In this document: one piece after another, positions 8,054-17,177 of the stretch | Position numbering within the stretch: position 1 is the stretch's first letter | How the letters are laid out: each line of letters begins with the position of its first letter | From: Acidobacteriota bacterium | GTDB taxonomy: Bacteria; Acidobacteriota; Terriglobia; Bryobacterales; Bryobacteraceae | Reading direction: 5' to 3' | DNA length: 64,000 bases | Assembly (NCBI GenBank): GCA_018268715.1 | Contig: JAFDVZ010000007.1 | Coordinates: forward strand, 186,001 to 250,000 | The notes under the pieces: model-generated | Database searches by the model: none | What the model saw: only the letters and a program-made list of their open reading frames with translations | What the model was told of the DNA's origin: nothing | Translations under genes and position numbers: made by a program

Positions 8054-11000
8054 TTAGAACTGGAAGCGCAGTGACAGTTGCAGGTTCCGAACGTCGTTGC
8101 TCTTGCCGGTGACCTTGCCGAACGTGTTCTTGTTCGTGGGGTCGCCGCCCGGGCTGCTCCAGTTCGGGTGGTTGAAGGTGTTGTAGGCTTCGGCGCGGAA
8201 CTGGAAGTTCATCTGTTCCTTCACCGTGAACTTCTTGAACAGACCCATGTTCCAGTTGTTGAAGCCGGGAACGTAGATCAGGTCGCGGATGCCCTTCTGG
8301 GTGTTGAAGGTGTAGGCGGCCGGCTGGCTGAACAGCAGGTTGCCATTGGAGTCGTACGGGTTGAACCAGTAGCTCGCGTCGGTGCCGAGGCTCGCCGTGT
8401 TGTGCGCCATCTGCTTGGTGTACTTGATGTCGCCGCCGGCGTAGTTCCAGAACTCGCCGATGTTGCACATGCTGCCATCGTTGCCGATCACGCCGTTGAA
8501 GGCGTAGGACGTGCTCTTGCCGACGCTGCACGGGGTGCCGGTCTGCGCCTGGAAGATGCCGCTCAACTGCCAGCCGCCAAGAACCTTGCCGGCCAGGTCG
8601 GTGCGTCCGCGGAACACCGGCAACTCATACAGGAAGTTGGTGATCAGCACGTGGCGGACGTCGAATTCCGACGGGCCCCACAGGTTGCTGGCGTCGTAGG
8701 TGTTGGGGATGATGTCGCGCTGGTTGGAGCCATCATCCATGCTCTTCGACCACGTGTAGGACAGGCCGAACTGGAGACCGTTGGCGAAGCGGCGGTTCCA
8801 GGCGACTTGCAGCGCGTTGTAGCGCGAGCTCGCCACGTTGTCGGTCTCGCGGATGGAGTTGTAGCCAAGGTACGGACGCAGGGCATCCGGGTTCACGCCC
8901 GGGTTGGCCTTGATGACTTCCGGCCGCGGCTGGTTGATGTTGGATTCGCGCTGCGAGTGCAGGCCGCGGCGGCCGACGTAGGCGACGCTCACCATCGATT
9001 TGAAGTAGGTCTCGCGCTCCACCGTGAAGTTCCAGTTCCAGGCTTCAGGATTCTTGAAGTCGATGCTCTGGGTGGTGACGGTGAGAGGCAGGCTGTTGGC
9101 GGAAATGGCGCCCGGGTTGTCGACATTGCCAAGAGTGACGTTCGCCGTCGGCTGGAACGGCGGGTTGCCGCCCAGGAACACGGAGTCGCTGACGCCCAGA
9201 CGCGTGAAGAAGCGGCCGCCGCCGGCGCGGACCACGGTCTTGTCGTTCAACTGGTAGGCAACGCCGAAGCGAGGCTGCCACTGGCCCCAACGAACCTTCG
9301 AGAAGTAGTCGGGGTACTTGCCGCCGCGGAACAGGTAGTCATAGGTTCCGGCGGTGGCTTCGGGGAAGCGGCCCTTGGCCGAGGACGACCAGCCGGTTCC
9401 GGGGATCACCATGCCGTTGTAACGGTCCGAGTTCGGCCCCATGATCACGGCGCCGGTCTTGCCGTCGATCTGAACCGCCTTGGACGGATCGTACAGGGCC
9501 GGATCGAACGCGATCATGTTGCTCCACAGCGCCTTGTAGGGCACGATGACGGTGTAGCGCATGCCGTAGTTAACGGTCAACTTCGGGCTGACCTTCCAGG
9601 AGTCCTGGAAGTAGGGCTCGTAGCTCGAGCCGCGGAAGATGGTGTAGGCGCGGGTGCCGAGTTCGGAGTAGCTGTCGAACAGGCCCAGCGCCACGTTGCC
9701 GATGGCGTTGCCGCTACCGCCGGTGCGGCCGTCGGTGAAGGTGAACTGGCCGTTCTGGTTGTTGGTGCAGGTCGGGCACGCGCTGACATTGATTTCGTCG
9801 TTGTCGTTCTCACCGGACCGCTCGAAGTAGAAGCCGAACTTCAAGGTGTGCTTGCCCTTGATCCAGGTCAAGCTGTCGCTCAGGGTGTAGATAGGGCCCG
9901 CGGAGTGGGACGGATACGGACCGCCATTGAGGCCGTTGAGGCCCGTGATGTTGGCCGTCGGAATACGGGTCGGGATCAGCTTGCCGGCCGGGAACAGGTA
10001 GTTGTAGGTGATGCCCGCTTTGGTGCGGTCGAAGTAGTTCGCCGTGTCCACCGGGATGTAAACGTCGTCGATGCTGACCGTGGCGACGGCTTCGTTGACC
10101 AGCGTCGGGCTGATGGTCCAAACGTGGTTCAGCGAGTTCGTCTGGTTCGGACGGTTGAAGAACTTCGGCGTGCGGGTAGGCGTGCCGTCGAGCGGCTGGT
10201 ATTCCCAGAACGCATAGTTCATACGGCGGAACTGCAGGCGCTGGCGGTCGGTGAGGTTCATGTCGACCGAAAGCGTATCCTTGCGCTGGTTCTGCGGGTG
10301 CAGGGCCACCAGGTACATGTTGTTGGTGCCGTTGATGTACGATCCGACCGGGATATTCGGGTTCGGATAGGCGTTCAGGATCCCAAGGCCGTTCTTGCTC
10401 AACATGGAGGCCGGGATGATGTTGCCGGGAATGGGGTTGCCGCTCGAATCCTTCAGTTGGACGACTTTGCCAAGGATATTCTGCGAACCGGTGGTCAGCA
10501 GTTCGCTGAAGTTCCCTTGCCGCATCAGCGCGGTCGGCACCGTCCACTGGGAAGTGTCGAGGTAGCGGTAACGGACCCACTCCTGACCCCAATACCAGAA
10601 GAACTTGCTCTTATCCTTGTTGAACTTGTTCGGGATGTAGAACGGTCCGCCGATGTTGTAACCGAACTGGTTGTAGTGGAACGGAGGAACGGAGCTGTTG
10701 GGCAGCAGACCGGGGACGTCCGGCGTGTGGTTACGGGTCCAGGTGTTGGCGTTGAAGGCGGTGTTGCGAAGGTATTCGTACATCGCGCCGTGGAACTGCG
10801 GACCGCCGCTCTTGGTGACGATGCGGATCTGCGCGCCGGAGGTGCGTCCGTATTCGGCGTTGTAGGCAGCCGTCAGGATCTGCACTTCGGAGGTGGAATC
10901 CACGTCCGCCGCGCCGAGGCTGGTGCCGTTGGAGCGGGTGCGGGTGGCGGGAGCGCCATCGTAGGTGATCAGGTTTTCCTGGTTGCGGGAACCATTGAAG

Positions 11001-11539
11001 TTCGACGGGCCCTGGCTGAAGCCGAACGACAGACCGGCAAGGTTGCCGCCGCGTGCGCCAGGCACGAGTGAGGCCAGTCCGACCGGGTTGCGGCCGTTGA
11101 GTTCGAGAGCATCGATCTGCTCACGAGTCACCAACTTCTGGACCGATGCCGATTCGGTCTGCAGCGTCACGGCCTGCGCCGAGACTTCGACGGTTTCGCT
11201 GGCCGCGCCGACCGTAAGGGTGGCGTCGAGGCCTAACTGCGAAGCCGGGTCCAGCTTATTGTTGGGACTCTCGAACTTCTTAAAACCCGCCGCTTCCACG
11301 GTAACCGTGTAAAGGGCCGGCGGTATGTTCGTAATAGTGTAGTACCCGGACTCGTTGGTCGTGACGGACCGTTCGAGGCCGGTGGGATTTCGGACGGTCA
11401 CTTTGGCGTTCGGTACGGTGGCTCCGGTGGGGTCCTTGACGAAACCCGTGATGGAGCCGAGATCCGACTGCGCGTACAAAGTGACAGAAAGCAGCACTGT
11501 TAACATCAGCGCTGAAAGCGAGGAACACACTTTGTTCAT
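8054..11539 (-). CDS. Oar-type TonB-dependent receptor with carboxypeptidase regulatory-like domain
   Basis: A 1161-residue outer-membrane protein. After a signal peptide (~1-23, cleaved near 'LYAQS') comes a CarboxypepD_reg/Cna-B-like domain (~27-115, 'GSITGFVKDPTGATVPNAKV'), then a plug ('VTLQTESASVQKLVTREQID...LNGRN') and a long beta-barrel ending in 'LQLSLRFQF' with the C-terminal Phe required for BAM insertion. This architecture is strongly expanded in Acidobacteriota and resembles Myxococcus Oar. It probably imports oligosaccharide or peptide ligands with TonB; the ligand is unknown. AGGAG precedes the ATG. Expression appears monocistronic, with its own promoter and terminator. Confidence 0.93.
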   Translation of the reverse strand: MNKVCSSLSALMLTVLLSVTLYAQSDLGSITGFVKDPTGATVPNAKVTVRNPTGLERSVTTNESGYYTITNIPPALYTVTVEAAGFKKFESPNNKLDPASQLGLDATLTVGAASETVEVSAQAVTLQTESASVQKLVTREQIDALELNGRNPVGLASLVPGARGGNLAGLSFGFSQGPSNFNGSRNQENLITYDGAPATRTRSNGTSLGAADVDSTSEVQILTAAYNAEYGRTSGAQIRIVTKSGGPQFHGAMYEYLRNTAFNANTWTRNHTPDVPGLLPNSSVPPFHYNQFGYNIGGPFYIPNKFNKDKSKFFWYWGQEWVRYRYLDTSQWTVPTALMRQGNFSELLTTGSQNILGKVVQLKDSSGNPIPGNIIPASMLSKNGLGILNAYPNPNIPVGSYINGTNNMYLVALHPQNQRKDTLSVDMNLTDRQRLQFRRMNYAFWEYQPLDGTPTRTPKFFNRPNQTNSLNHVWTISPTLVNEAVATVSIDDVYIPVDTANYFDRTKAGITYNYLFPAGKLIPTRIPTANITGLNGLNGGPYPSHSAGPIYTLSDSLTWIKGKHTLKFGFYFERSGENDNDEINVSACPTCTNNQNGQFTFTDGRTGGSGNAIGNVALGLFDSYSELGTRAYTIFRGSSYEPYFQDSWKVSPKLTVNYGMRYTVIVPYKALWSNMIAFDPALYDPSKAVQIDGKTGAVIMGPNSDRYNGMVIPGTGWSSSAKGRFPEATAGTYDYLFRGGKYPDYFSKVRWGQWQPRFGVAYQLNDKTVVRAGGGRFFTRLGVSDSVFLGGNPPFQPTANVTLGNVDNPGAISANSLPLTVTTQSIDFKNPEAWNWNFTVERETYFKSMVSVAYVGRRGLHSQRESNINQPRPEVIKANPGVNPDALRPYLGYNSIRETDNVASSRYNALQVAWNRRFANGLQFGLSYTWSKSMDDGSNQRDIIPNTYDASNLWGPSEFDVRHVLITNFLYELPVFRGRTDLAGKVLGGWQLSGIFQAQTGTPCSVGKSTSYAFNGVIGNDGSMCNIGEFWNYAGGDIKYTKQMAHNTASLGTDASYWFNPYDSNGNLLFSQPAAYTFNTQKGIRDLIYVPGFNNWNMGLFKKFTVKEQMNFQFRAEAYNTFNHPNWSSPGGDPTNKNTFGKVTGKSNDVRNLQLSLRFQF

Positions 11540-11578
11540 ATCAACTTTCTCCTGAAGCGCCTTTTAAGGGGCTATGTC

Positions 11579-11584
11579 AGTCTA
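11579..11584 (-). promoter_or_regulatory. -10 element (TAGACT) of the TonB receptor gene
   Basis: TAGACT within CGATAGACTGACATAG lies about 40 bases upstream of the receptor ATG. A convincing -35 box is not visible at 16-18 bases. The identical TAGACT and its flanks occur in the stronger promoter at 2939-2967. Confidence 0.4.
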
Positions 11585-11665
11585 TCGCAGCCGGAAAACC
11601 GAAATCCAGCCTCGTTTACTTCAACACTGTTACAGCACTATCCGCCACGTTATCCTGAACTTAGC

Positions 11666-12205
11666 GTGAATTTATACATCGGACTGCTGCGCGGAGTGAA
11701 CGTCGGCGGCCACAACAAGATCAAAATGGACGTCCTGCGGGCGTTATGCGCCGAGCTGGGATTCGAGGATCCGCGGACCTATTTACAGAGCGGGAACGTG
11801 GTGTTCGGGTCGGCGAAGACAGACGCCGCGGGCGTCGCGCACAGCCTGGAGCGCGCCATCGAGACGCGCTGCGGGTTCCACTCCGACGTCGTGCTGCGGA
11901 CCGCCGCCGAGATGCGCGCCGTGGTGGACGGCAGCCCGTTCGCCGAGCGCGCGGACGTCGAGCCAGCGAAACTGGCCGTGTCGTTCCTGGCCGCCGATCC
12001 GGGCGCGGAGGTGTGGGCCCGCGTCGAGGCGATGAAAATCGAGCCGGAGGAGATGCATCACACCGCTCGCGAGATGTACGTGTACTTCCCCAACGGCCAG
12101 GGCCGCACGAAGTTCCCGTTCGCCGCCGTCGACCGCGCGTTGAAAACCCCGCTCACCGCCCGCAACTGGAACACGGTGATGGCGCTGCTCGCGATGGCCG
12201 GTTAA
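11666..12205 (+). CDS. DUF1697 domain protein
   Basis: A 179-residue intact DUF1697 protein, recognisable from the N-terminus 'YIGLLRGVNVGGHNKIKM' and 'TYLQSGNVVF'. The family is widespread and fold-only characterised; the biochemical role is unknown. It begins with GTG at 11666 and has no clear Shine-Dalgarno. It is divergent from the TonB receptor and convergent with the next gene, sharing a TTAA stop overlap at 12202-12205. Confidence 0.88.
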   Translation: MNLYIGLLRGVNVGGHNKIKMDVLRALCAELGFEDPRTYLQSGNVVFGSAKTDAAGVAHSLERAIETRCGFHSDVVLRTAAEMRAVVDGSPFAERADVEPAKLAVSFLAADPGAEVWARVEAMKIEPEEMHHTAREMYVYFPNGQGRTKFPFAAVDRALKTPLTARNWNTVMALLAMAG

Positions 12206-13713
12206 TTCGGCAATTTCTCGAAGCGCAGGCCACGGGCGGGATCGAAGAACAGCACGTAGCTCACCCGCGCGCCCGGAGCCAGTTCCAACGGGTGGGCAGC
12301 CTCGCCGGGAATGGCGATCTCGCTCGCGCCGTTCGCGCCGCCCAGGCGCCAGACGGTCTTGTCCTCGAGCGTAACCGCGACTTCCCGCCGCGCGATCTTC
12401 CCCTCGCTCGCCGCCAGCAGCACGGCGGCGTCGACGGGCCTGTGCTCCAGGCCTTCGAAGGTGGTCACCTTCGGCGGATCGGCGGGTTTGCCGGAGGCGT
12501 CGAACCAGGTCTGCGCCAGCAGGCAGTTCCTGCCGTCCGGTCCGATGGCCGCCACCGCCACCTCCACCTTGCCCCCTTCAACCGCGATCGCCATCGGCTC
12601 CGCGCCGAGCGGGGCGCCTTCCGGAATATGGACGCGCTGGAACGGCGCCGGAGGTCCACCCGCCGCGAAGTGGGACAGGTAAACGTCGAAGCCGCCGTCG
12701 TTTTTGGCCGCGAAGGCGATGTAGCGCTGGGCGCCGGGGATGGCGGTGATTGCGACGGCGGCGGCGGGCAATGTCGTACGCCAGGCTAGCTTCGGCGCGA
12801 CGTCGGGATCGTCGAACTGGACCATCGCCAGTTCCTTGTGGTCGGCCGCAAGCGCCAGCACCTCGAGTCCGCCGCCCGCCGAATGCAGGGGCGGACGCAC
12901 CAGCCGCGCGGGTTCGAACGGCAGGGCGAAGGAGACGGGCGCCGAGGCGATATTCGCCAACGCTTCAACGTTGCGGCCTTCGCGCCAGACCACCCAGCGG
13001 ATCATCTCGGCGAAGAACGGCGCGTCGGTCCAGGGGACGCCCGCGTCGGTCGCCTTGGGGCCGGCGGCGAATCGGCGGATGGGTGCGTTCGCCCCCATTT
13101 CGCCGATGCCAGGGTGCTTTTCGGAGAATCGCGAGACGTAGACCGCTGTCGCGGCGTCCTCCTTGGCCAGGAACATCGCCTCGCCCTCGCCGATTTCCAA
13201 CGGGCGGCTGCCCTGCCCCAGATGTACGGAGACCGGGCGGCGCGGCGCGACCACGCGGAGCCGCTTTTCCGGACTGACCGCGCGCTTGTCCTGGAAGGCG
13301 AGCATGGCGCGGACGCGGTAGTCGCCGGGCGTCGACAGCGGCAGCAGCGCCCGCACCGGCACCGCGCCTTCCCACGCCCCGCCCGGTTCAATCCGAATCT
13401 TCGCCGGTTCCGGCAAAGGCGCCTCGGAGCCGGACTGTTCGCGCGTCCAGGCGGCCCGGCTGGTCATCTTGCCGGACGGGTATTCCGGCCCCATGAAGCC
13501 GTAGGCGGGCTGTTCGGCCGAGGAATCCTCCGGGTCGGCCAGTTCCACCGCCTCCGCCCCTTCGTTGCGGATGACGACGTTCAACCGCATGGCCTGATTC
13601 GGCAGGTACTCTTCCTGCGACGGCGTCACTTCCAACGACAGCATAGGCTCTGCTCCTGTAAAGGCTGGCAGCGATCCAGCCGCCAGCGCGATGGCAAGAA
13701 ATCGGCGGAACAT
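12202..13713 (-). CDS. Exported protein with inhibitor-like Ig domain and propeller-like region; possible partner of the metzincin
   Basis: A 503-residue protein with a Sec signal peptide ('FRRFLAIALAAGSLPAFTGA'). Residues ~22-135 form an Ig-like domain ('YLPNQAMRLNVVIRNEGAEAVEL') resembling MG/BsuPI-type proteinase-inhibitor folds; this is a resemblance by eye only. The remainder is beta-rich with repeated four-strand patterns like a beta-propeller. The ATG at 13713 is chosen because it gives the signal peptide and starts 10 bases after the metzincin stop, making it the last gene of the 17944-12202 operon. A periplasmic protein directly after a secreted-protease gene suggests immunity or inhibition, but that is inference. 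Confidence 0.7.
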   Translation of the reverse strand: MFRRFLAIALAAGSLPAFTGAEPMLSLEVTPSQEEYLPNQAMRLNVVIRNEGAEAVELADPEDSSAEQPAYGFMGPEYPSGKMTSRAAWTREQSGSEAPLPEPAKIRIEPGGAWEGAVPVRALLPLSTPGDYRVRAMLAFQDKRAVSPEKRLRVVAPRRPVSVHLGQGSRPLEIGEGEAMFLAKEDAATAVYVSRFSEKHPGIGEMGANAPIRRFAAGPKATDAGVPWTDAPFFAEMIRWVVWREGRNVEALANIASAPVSFALPFEPARLVRPPLHSAGGGLEVLALAADHKELAMVQFDDPDVAPKLAWRTTLPAAAVAITAIPGAQRYIAFAAKNDGGFDVYLSHFAAGGPPAPFQRVHIPEGAPLGAEPMAIAVEGGKVEVAVAAIGPDGRNCLLAQTWFDASGKPADPPKVTTFEGLEHRPVDAAVLLAASEGKIARREVAVTLEDKTVWRLGGANGASEIAIPGEAAHPLELAPGARVSYVLFFDPARGLRFEKLPN

Positions 13714-13723
13714 CGTGGATAAC

Positions 13724-16054
13724 TCACGGCTTCTTGTTGCTCGCCCCATTTTTGTTCAACTTGGCCGAGCCGCTGTTCGGACCGGCGTCCCAGCCCCTCA
13801 GCCGCAACTGACACAACCCGCAGAAATTCGGCCGGGGACGGTTGTAACTCATGACGCAGCCCGAGTCGGCCGCGTCGTGCCGGCGCGGTTGGTTGCCGCC
13901 GGGCGGGCTGCCGCTAGGGAACGGCGCATGGGGCAGGAACAGATGGTGCCCGATTTCGTGGACGAACGTGTCGACGCGCGAGTTCCACAAAGTGAAGCAG
14001 CACTTGTTGCGAGTCATGCCCACCACGTCCTGCGCGACGCCGTTGGTGATGGCCAGTTCATCGGGCTCGCTCTTGCCCTTGGCGACGGCGATGGCCGCTT
14101 CGAGCGAGCAAAGGTAGTTGTAATGCACGATGGTGACGCCGTCGTGCGCGCCATCCACGGGCTTCAGGTCGCTGGTGACCTTCATGCCGGGACCGAACAG
14201 CAGGTCGTCCAGCTTGTTGGCGTAGTCGTACTGGTTGGTGAGCCCTTCGCTGGTCAGCCAATTGTTCGCGGCCGTGACGCCGGCGGCGGGAGTGGGCCTC
14301 CGGGCGATGTACCAGTTCCGCACCGCGGTCTTGAAGGCGGCCCAGTCGCGCACCAGAAATTGCGAATCGGTAGTGGAGTGGTCGGCGGCGTCGTCCACGG
14401 CCAGCTTCTGGGTGAAGTACCCGTTGCCGGAGGCGTTCAGCGCGGCCTTGGCCAGCGCGTCGTAGCCGGCCGTCGGGATGATCTTCTTGTCGCCCCCGGC
14501 CATGACGTTCTTCATCAGGACGTAGGCCTCATTGTAGTAGTCGTGGATCGGGCCGATGTTGGCCGCCACGAAATCCGTGATGGTGGCCTTCTTGCGGTAG
14601 TAGCGGACGATGTGCAACTCGCGCCACATCTGGAACACGCCGGTCTTGTCCATGATGTCGGCCGGCGTTTTCAACGGTTCGTCGATCGCGTCGACAACGG
14701 ACGTCTCCTTGCCCTTGTCCAGCTTCGAATCGTAGGAAAAGTAGACGAAGATCTGGAACGTGTCGCCGGCCATCCGCGAGGGCCGGAAATCGACGCCCGT
14801 GCGCCCGATCATCGCGCCCTTCGACCAGGCGTAGCTGAACGACGCCCACTTGCGGTTGGCGCACAGCTCCACCTTGAACGGACAGATGCCCTCGTCCAGC
14901 TTGTCCTTCTGCTTGGCGTAGCCGGCGCCGGCTGGAAAGACCGGCTTCCCGTCGGGTCCGCGCTTGCCGCCGCGGTCCACGTGGCAGTTGTCGCCCTTGG
15001 GATAAGTGTGATCCTTGGCCGCCGACCGGGTGTCGGTCCCGTCCTTATAGTAGTCGATGGCCGCCTTAATAAAGGTCTTGGGCTTGGCGCGGCTTTGGCC
15101 GCCGTCGACGTCCTCGTCGGCATCCACCCAGTCCCACAGGAACTTCGCCTTGCCGAGCGCTTTCGCGCCGGGTCCGTCTTCGAGCTTCACCTCGCTATCG
15201 TCGGACGCCTTCAGCCGGATCCGGGCGATCAGCGGGATGTGCGGACCGCTACCCCACAGGCTGTCGTAGACGGTGAAGGCGGTGTTGTCGTCCATCTCAC
15301 CGTCAGCGGTCTTATAAAGGTTACTGAGCAGGTGGACCTTGATGGTGGAGCCATCCGCCGGAACGCCCGCGGTCTCGATTTCCTTGCGGACCATCTTCTC
15401 GCGCGCAATACGCCCGCCGCTGAGCGTCGAGGTCGGGATGGCCTCCTCGGGACCCAGTTCGATCTTCAGCGATTTCACCAGGATGTGGAAGTAGGTCCAG
15501 GCGACGCGAACGTCGTCCTTGTCATCCGAGGCGACGGTCAGTTTCAACTTGTAGGGCGCGTGGCCCAGGTTCGCGTAGCCGTCCGGAAACTCGTCGTTCG
15601 AAGTGTCGGGATCGAACGCCGTCAGGTCGTGCGAGACGCCGTCGTCGCCCTCGGTCCCTTCCTGCGCGGCCGCCGGCGCGGCGATCACCCGGCCATCCCA
15701 CTTGAGCGAGTGCTTGCCGTGGATGTAGCTGTCGTCGCCGAGTTTGGTCAGGTCGAGAGTCCACAGCGGCGCGTCGTTGAAGCGCTTGAAGAGCTCGAGC
15801 CGGGCGTTCGCGACGATCTGGAACGGATCGTCGATTTCGAAGTCGATCGACCCGGTCTCCTTCTCCGGCACAAAGTGGAAGTCGTCGGAGCCCGAGCCGT
15901 CGCTCTTGTAGGGCGCTCCCTCCTGCAGATAGGATTTGCTCGACTTATCCCCCACCTTGACCGAGAGCATCACCACGCCGAACTCCGGCGCCTGCAGACG
16001 ATTCGTATGTTTGAGGTCGTAGGCGGTGCGCGCTACTCGAACGGTTCGTTTCAT
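13724..16054 (-). CDS. Large metzincin-like zinc metalloprotease, candidate injected effector
   Basis: A 776-residue protein without signal peptide or membrane segment. Near the C-terminus 'HEIGHHLFLPH' (699-709) gives the three zinc His and the catalytic Glu700, and 'CVMSY' 26 residues later supplies a Met-turn (Met735), together the hallmark of metzincins. The usual Gly of HExxHxxGxxH is replaced by Phe. The first ~220 residues are beta-rich ('HSLKWDGRV', 'APYKLKLTV'), recalling FlgD-Ig-like domains of proteins encoded beside VgrG/PAAR genes; the middle is unrecognised. It follows the LysM/peptidoglycan-binding gene by 19 bases. Lack of a Sec signal plus this context suggests export by a contractile or other specialised system (inference). 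Confidence 0.75.
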   Translation of the reverse strand: MKRTVRVARTAYDLKHTNRLQAPEFGVVMLSVKVGDKSSKSYLQEGAPYKSDGSGSDDFHFVPEKETGSIDFEIDDPFQIVANARLELFKRFNDAPLWTLDLTKLGDDSYIHGKHSLKWDGRVIAAPAAAQEGTEGDDGVSHDLTAFDPDTSNDEFPDGYANLGHAPYKLKLTVASDDKDDVRVAWTYFHILVKSLKIELGPEEAIPTSTLSGGRIAREKMVRKEIETAGVPADGSTIKVHLLSNLYKTADGEMDDNTAFTVYDSLWGSGPHIPLIARIRLKASDDSEVKLEDGPGAKALGKAKFLWDWVDADEDVDGGQSRAKPKTFIKAAIDYYKDGTDTRSAAKDHTYPKGDNCHVDRGGKRGPDGKPVFPAGAGYAKQKDKLDEGICPFKVELCANRKWASFSYAWSKGAMIGRTGVDFRPSRMAGDTFQIFVYFSYDSKLDKGKETSVVDAIDEPLKTPADIMDKTGVFQMWRELHIVRYYRKKATITDFVAANIGPIHDYYNEAYVLMKNVMAGGDKKIIPTAGYDALAKAALNASGNGYFTQKLAVDDAADHSTTDSQFLVRDWAAFKTAVRNWYIARRPTPAAGVTAANNWLTSEGLTNQYDYANKLDDLLFGPGMKVTSDLKPVDGAHDGVTIVHYNYLCSLEAAIAVAKGKSEPDELAITNGVAQDVVGMTRNKCCFTLWNSRVDTFVHEIGHHLFLPHAPFPSGSPPGGNQPRRHDAADSGCVMSYNRPRPNFCGLCQLRLRGWDAGPNSGSAKLNKNGASNKKP

Positions 16055-16073
16055 CGGGTACGTTTGTGGGTGA

Positions 16074-17177
16074 CTACGGTTTATCGTGCCGGTCGCGAAT
16101 ATCTTTCTGGATATCGGCGAATTCGCCCGACGGCTTCTTCGCTTTGAGATAAAAACGCTGGTAGGCCTTCACCAGCTTCTTCAGCCGCTCGTCGTCGGCG
16201 TCGACATCGGCGCCGAACCCGAGATTGCGCAACCGGGCCAGCACGCCTTGTTTGGTGTCGAACGACGGCATGGAGCCGACCTTCAGCGTGTACTCCGCCT
16301 TCAGTTCCTCATGGAAGCGCGGGACCTTATCGGTGAAATCATCCGGGAAGATCGGCGCCGGATAGGTTGGCGGATCCGTCGGTGTGGGCTTGGTGGCGGC
16401 CGGCGGCGGGGGGCTCGCCTCGCGCAGCGTGACTTCGAGCGATCCGGCGGTCTCGTTCACCGGGATGTCGTCGAACTTCACCAGCCCGTCGCCGCCGATG
16501 GTCCCATCGGCCTGCGCCGGCGTGAGCAGCTTCCACGCCTTGCCCTTCAGCGCCTTGCCGTCGCGATCCGTGATCTTGCAGCTAATGGCGGCCGGCTTGA
16601 TCGACTTCACCACGAAGGTGTGCACGGCATCCACCGGCTTGGTGACCACCTTGTCTTTCTGATCGGGCGCGGCCACCGAATCGCCGACGTTCAACTGGTT
16701 CGGATTCGGCCGGTTCAGCTTCTGGTTCGGCGACTGGTCCCAGACGGAATGGTAATTGCGGAAGCCGAGCGTCTTGGCGATCCGCAACGCGCAGTCGCCT
16801 TCGGCCACCGTGGCCGTCTGCCCGGTGGTGTCGGCCTTGCCCTTGCCGCCCGCGGGCCACCATTCGAGGTTATAGACTTCGGGGAACGTGATATCGCACT
16901 TACCCGGCGCGAGCACCTTCTTCGTGCGATACGTGCCGTCGGATTCCAGCGTTTCGGAGCTGAAATCGATGGACAGGCTGCCGCCGTCGGGCAGCTTCAC
17001 GTTCACCTTCACATCCGTGACCTTCTTGCCGTCCTCATCCTGGACCTTGATGCCGATCCAGTGCTTCTTCAGCGGACAAGGCTGCGAGTCCTTATTGTCC
17101 TGAGGCGCGCTCTCGGACGGCTTGGACTCTAGGCTCTGGCCGCTCGCCTCGTTCTGTTTCTTGTTCTTGGCGCTCAT
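16074..17177 (-). CDS. LysM and peptidoglycan-binding-like protein of type VI-island type
   Basis: A 367-residue protein with no signal peptide. The order is: disordered acidic/Ser-rich start (1-32); 'CPLKKHWIGIKVQDEDG' and a Cna-B-like beta domain (~34-110); LysM-like segment (~122-171, 'VAEGDCALRIAKTLGFRNY'...'NQLNVGD'); a second beta domain; a Pro-rich linker (~250-275); and a C-terminal peptidoglycan-binding-like domain (~300-365, 'GVLARLRNLGF'). This order is typical of proteins encoded with PAAR/VgrG cargo. It overlaps the preceding gene as ATGA, so translation is coupled. It may be a wall-binding adaptor for the protease. No VgrG, PAAR or Hcp is in the window. Confidence 0.7.
   Translation of the reverse strand: MSAKNKKQNEASGQSLESKPSESAPQDNKDSQPCPLKKHWIGIKVQDEDGKKVTDVKVNVKLPDGGSLSIDFSSETLESDGTYRTKKVLAPGKCDITFPEVYNLEWWPAGGKGKADTTGQTATVAEGDCALRIAKTLGFRNYHSVWDQSPNQKLNRPNPNQLNVGDSVAAPDQKDKVVTKPVDAVHTFVVKSIKPAAISCKITDRDGKALKGKAWKLLTPAQADGTIGGDGLVKFDDIPVNETAGSLEVTLREASPPPPAATKPTPTDPPTYPAPIFPDDFTDKVPRFHEELKAEYTLKVGSMPSFDTKQGVLARLRNLGFGADVDADDERLKKLVKAYQRFYLKAKKPSGEFADIQKDIRDRHDKP

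Noticed and set aside
8078..11071. A 997-codon open frame antisense to the TonB receptor
   Set aside because: Long antisense frames arise from GC-rich third positions; its translation is low-complexity Val/Ala/Gly/Arg-rich without domains, while the opposite strand encodes a clear receptor.
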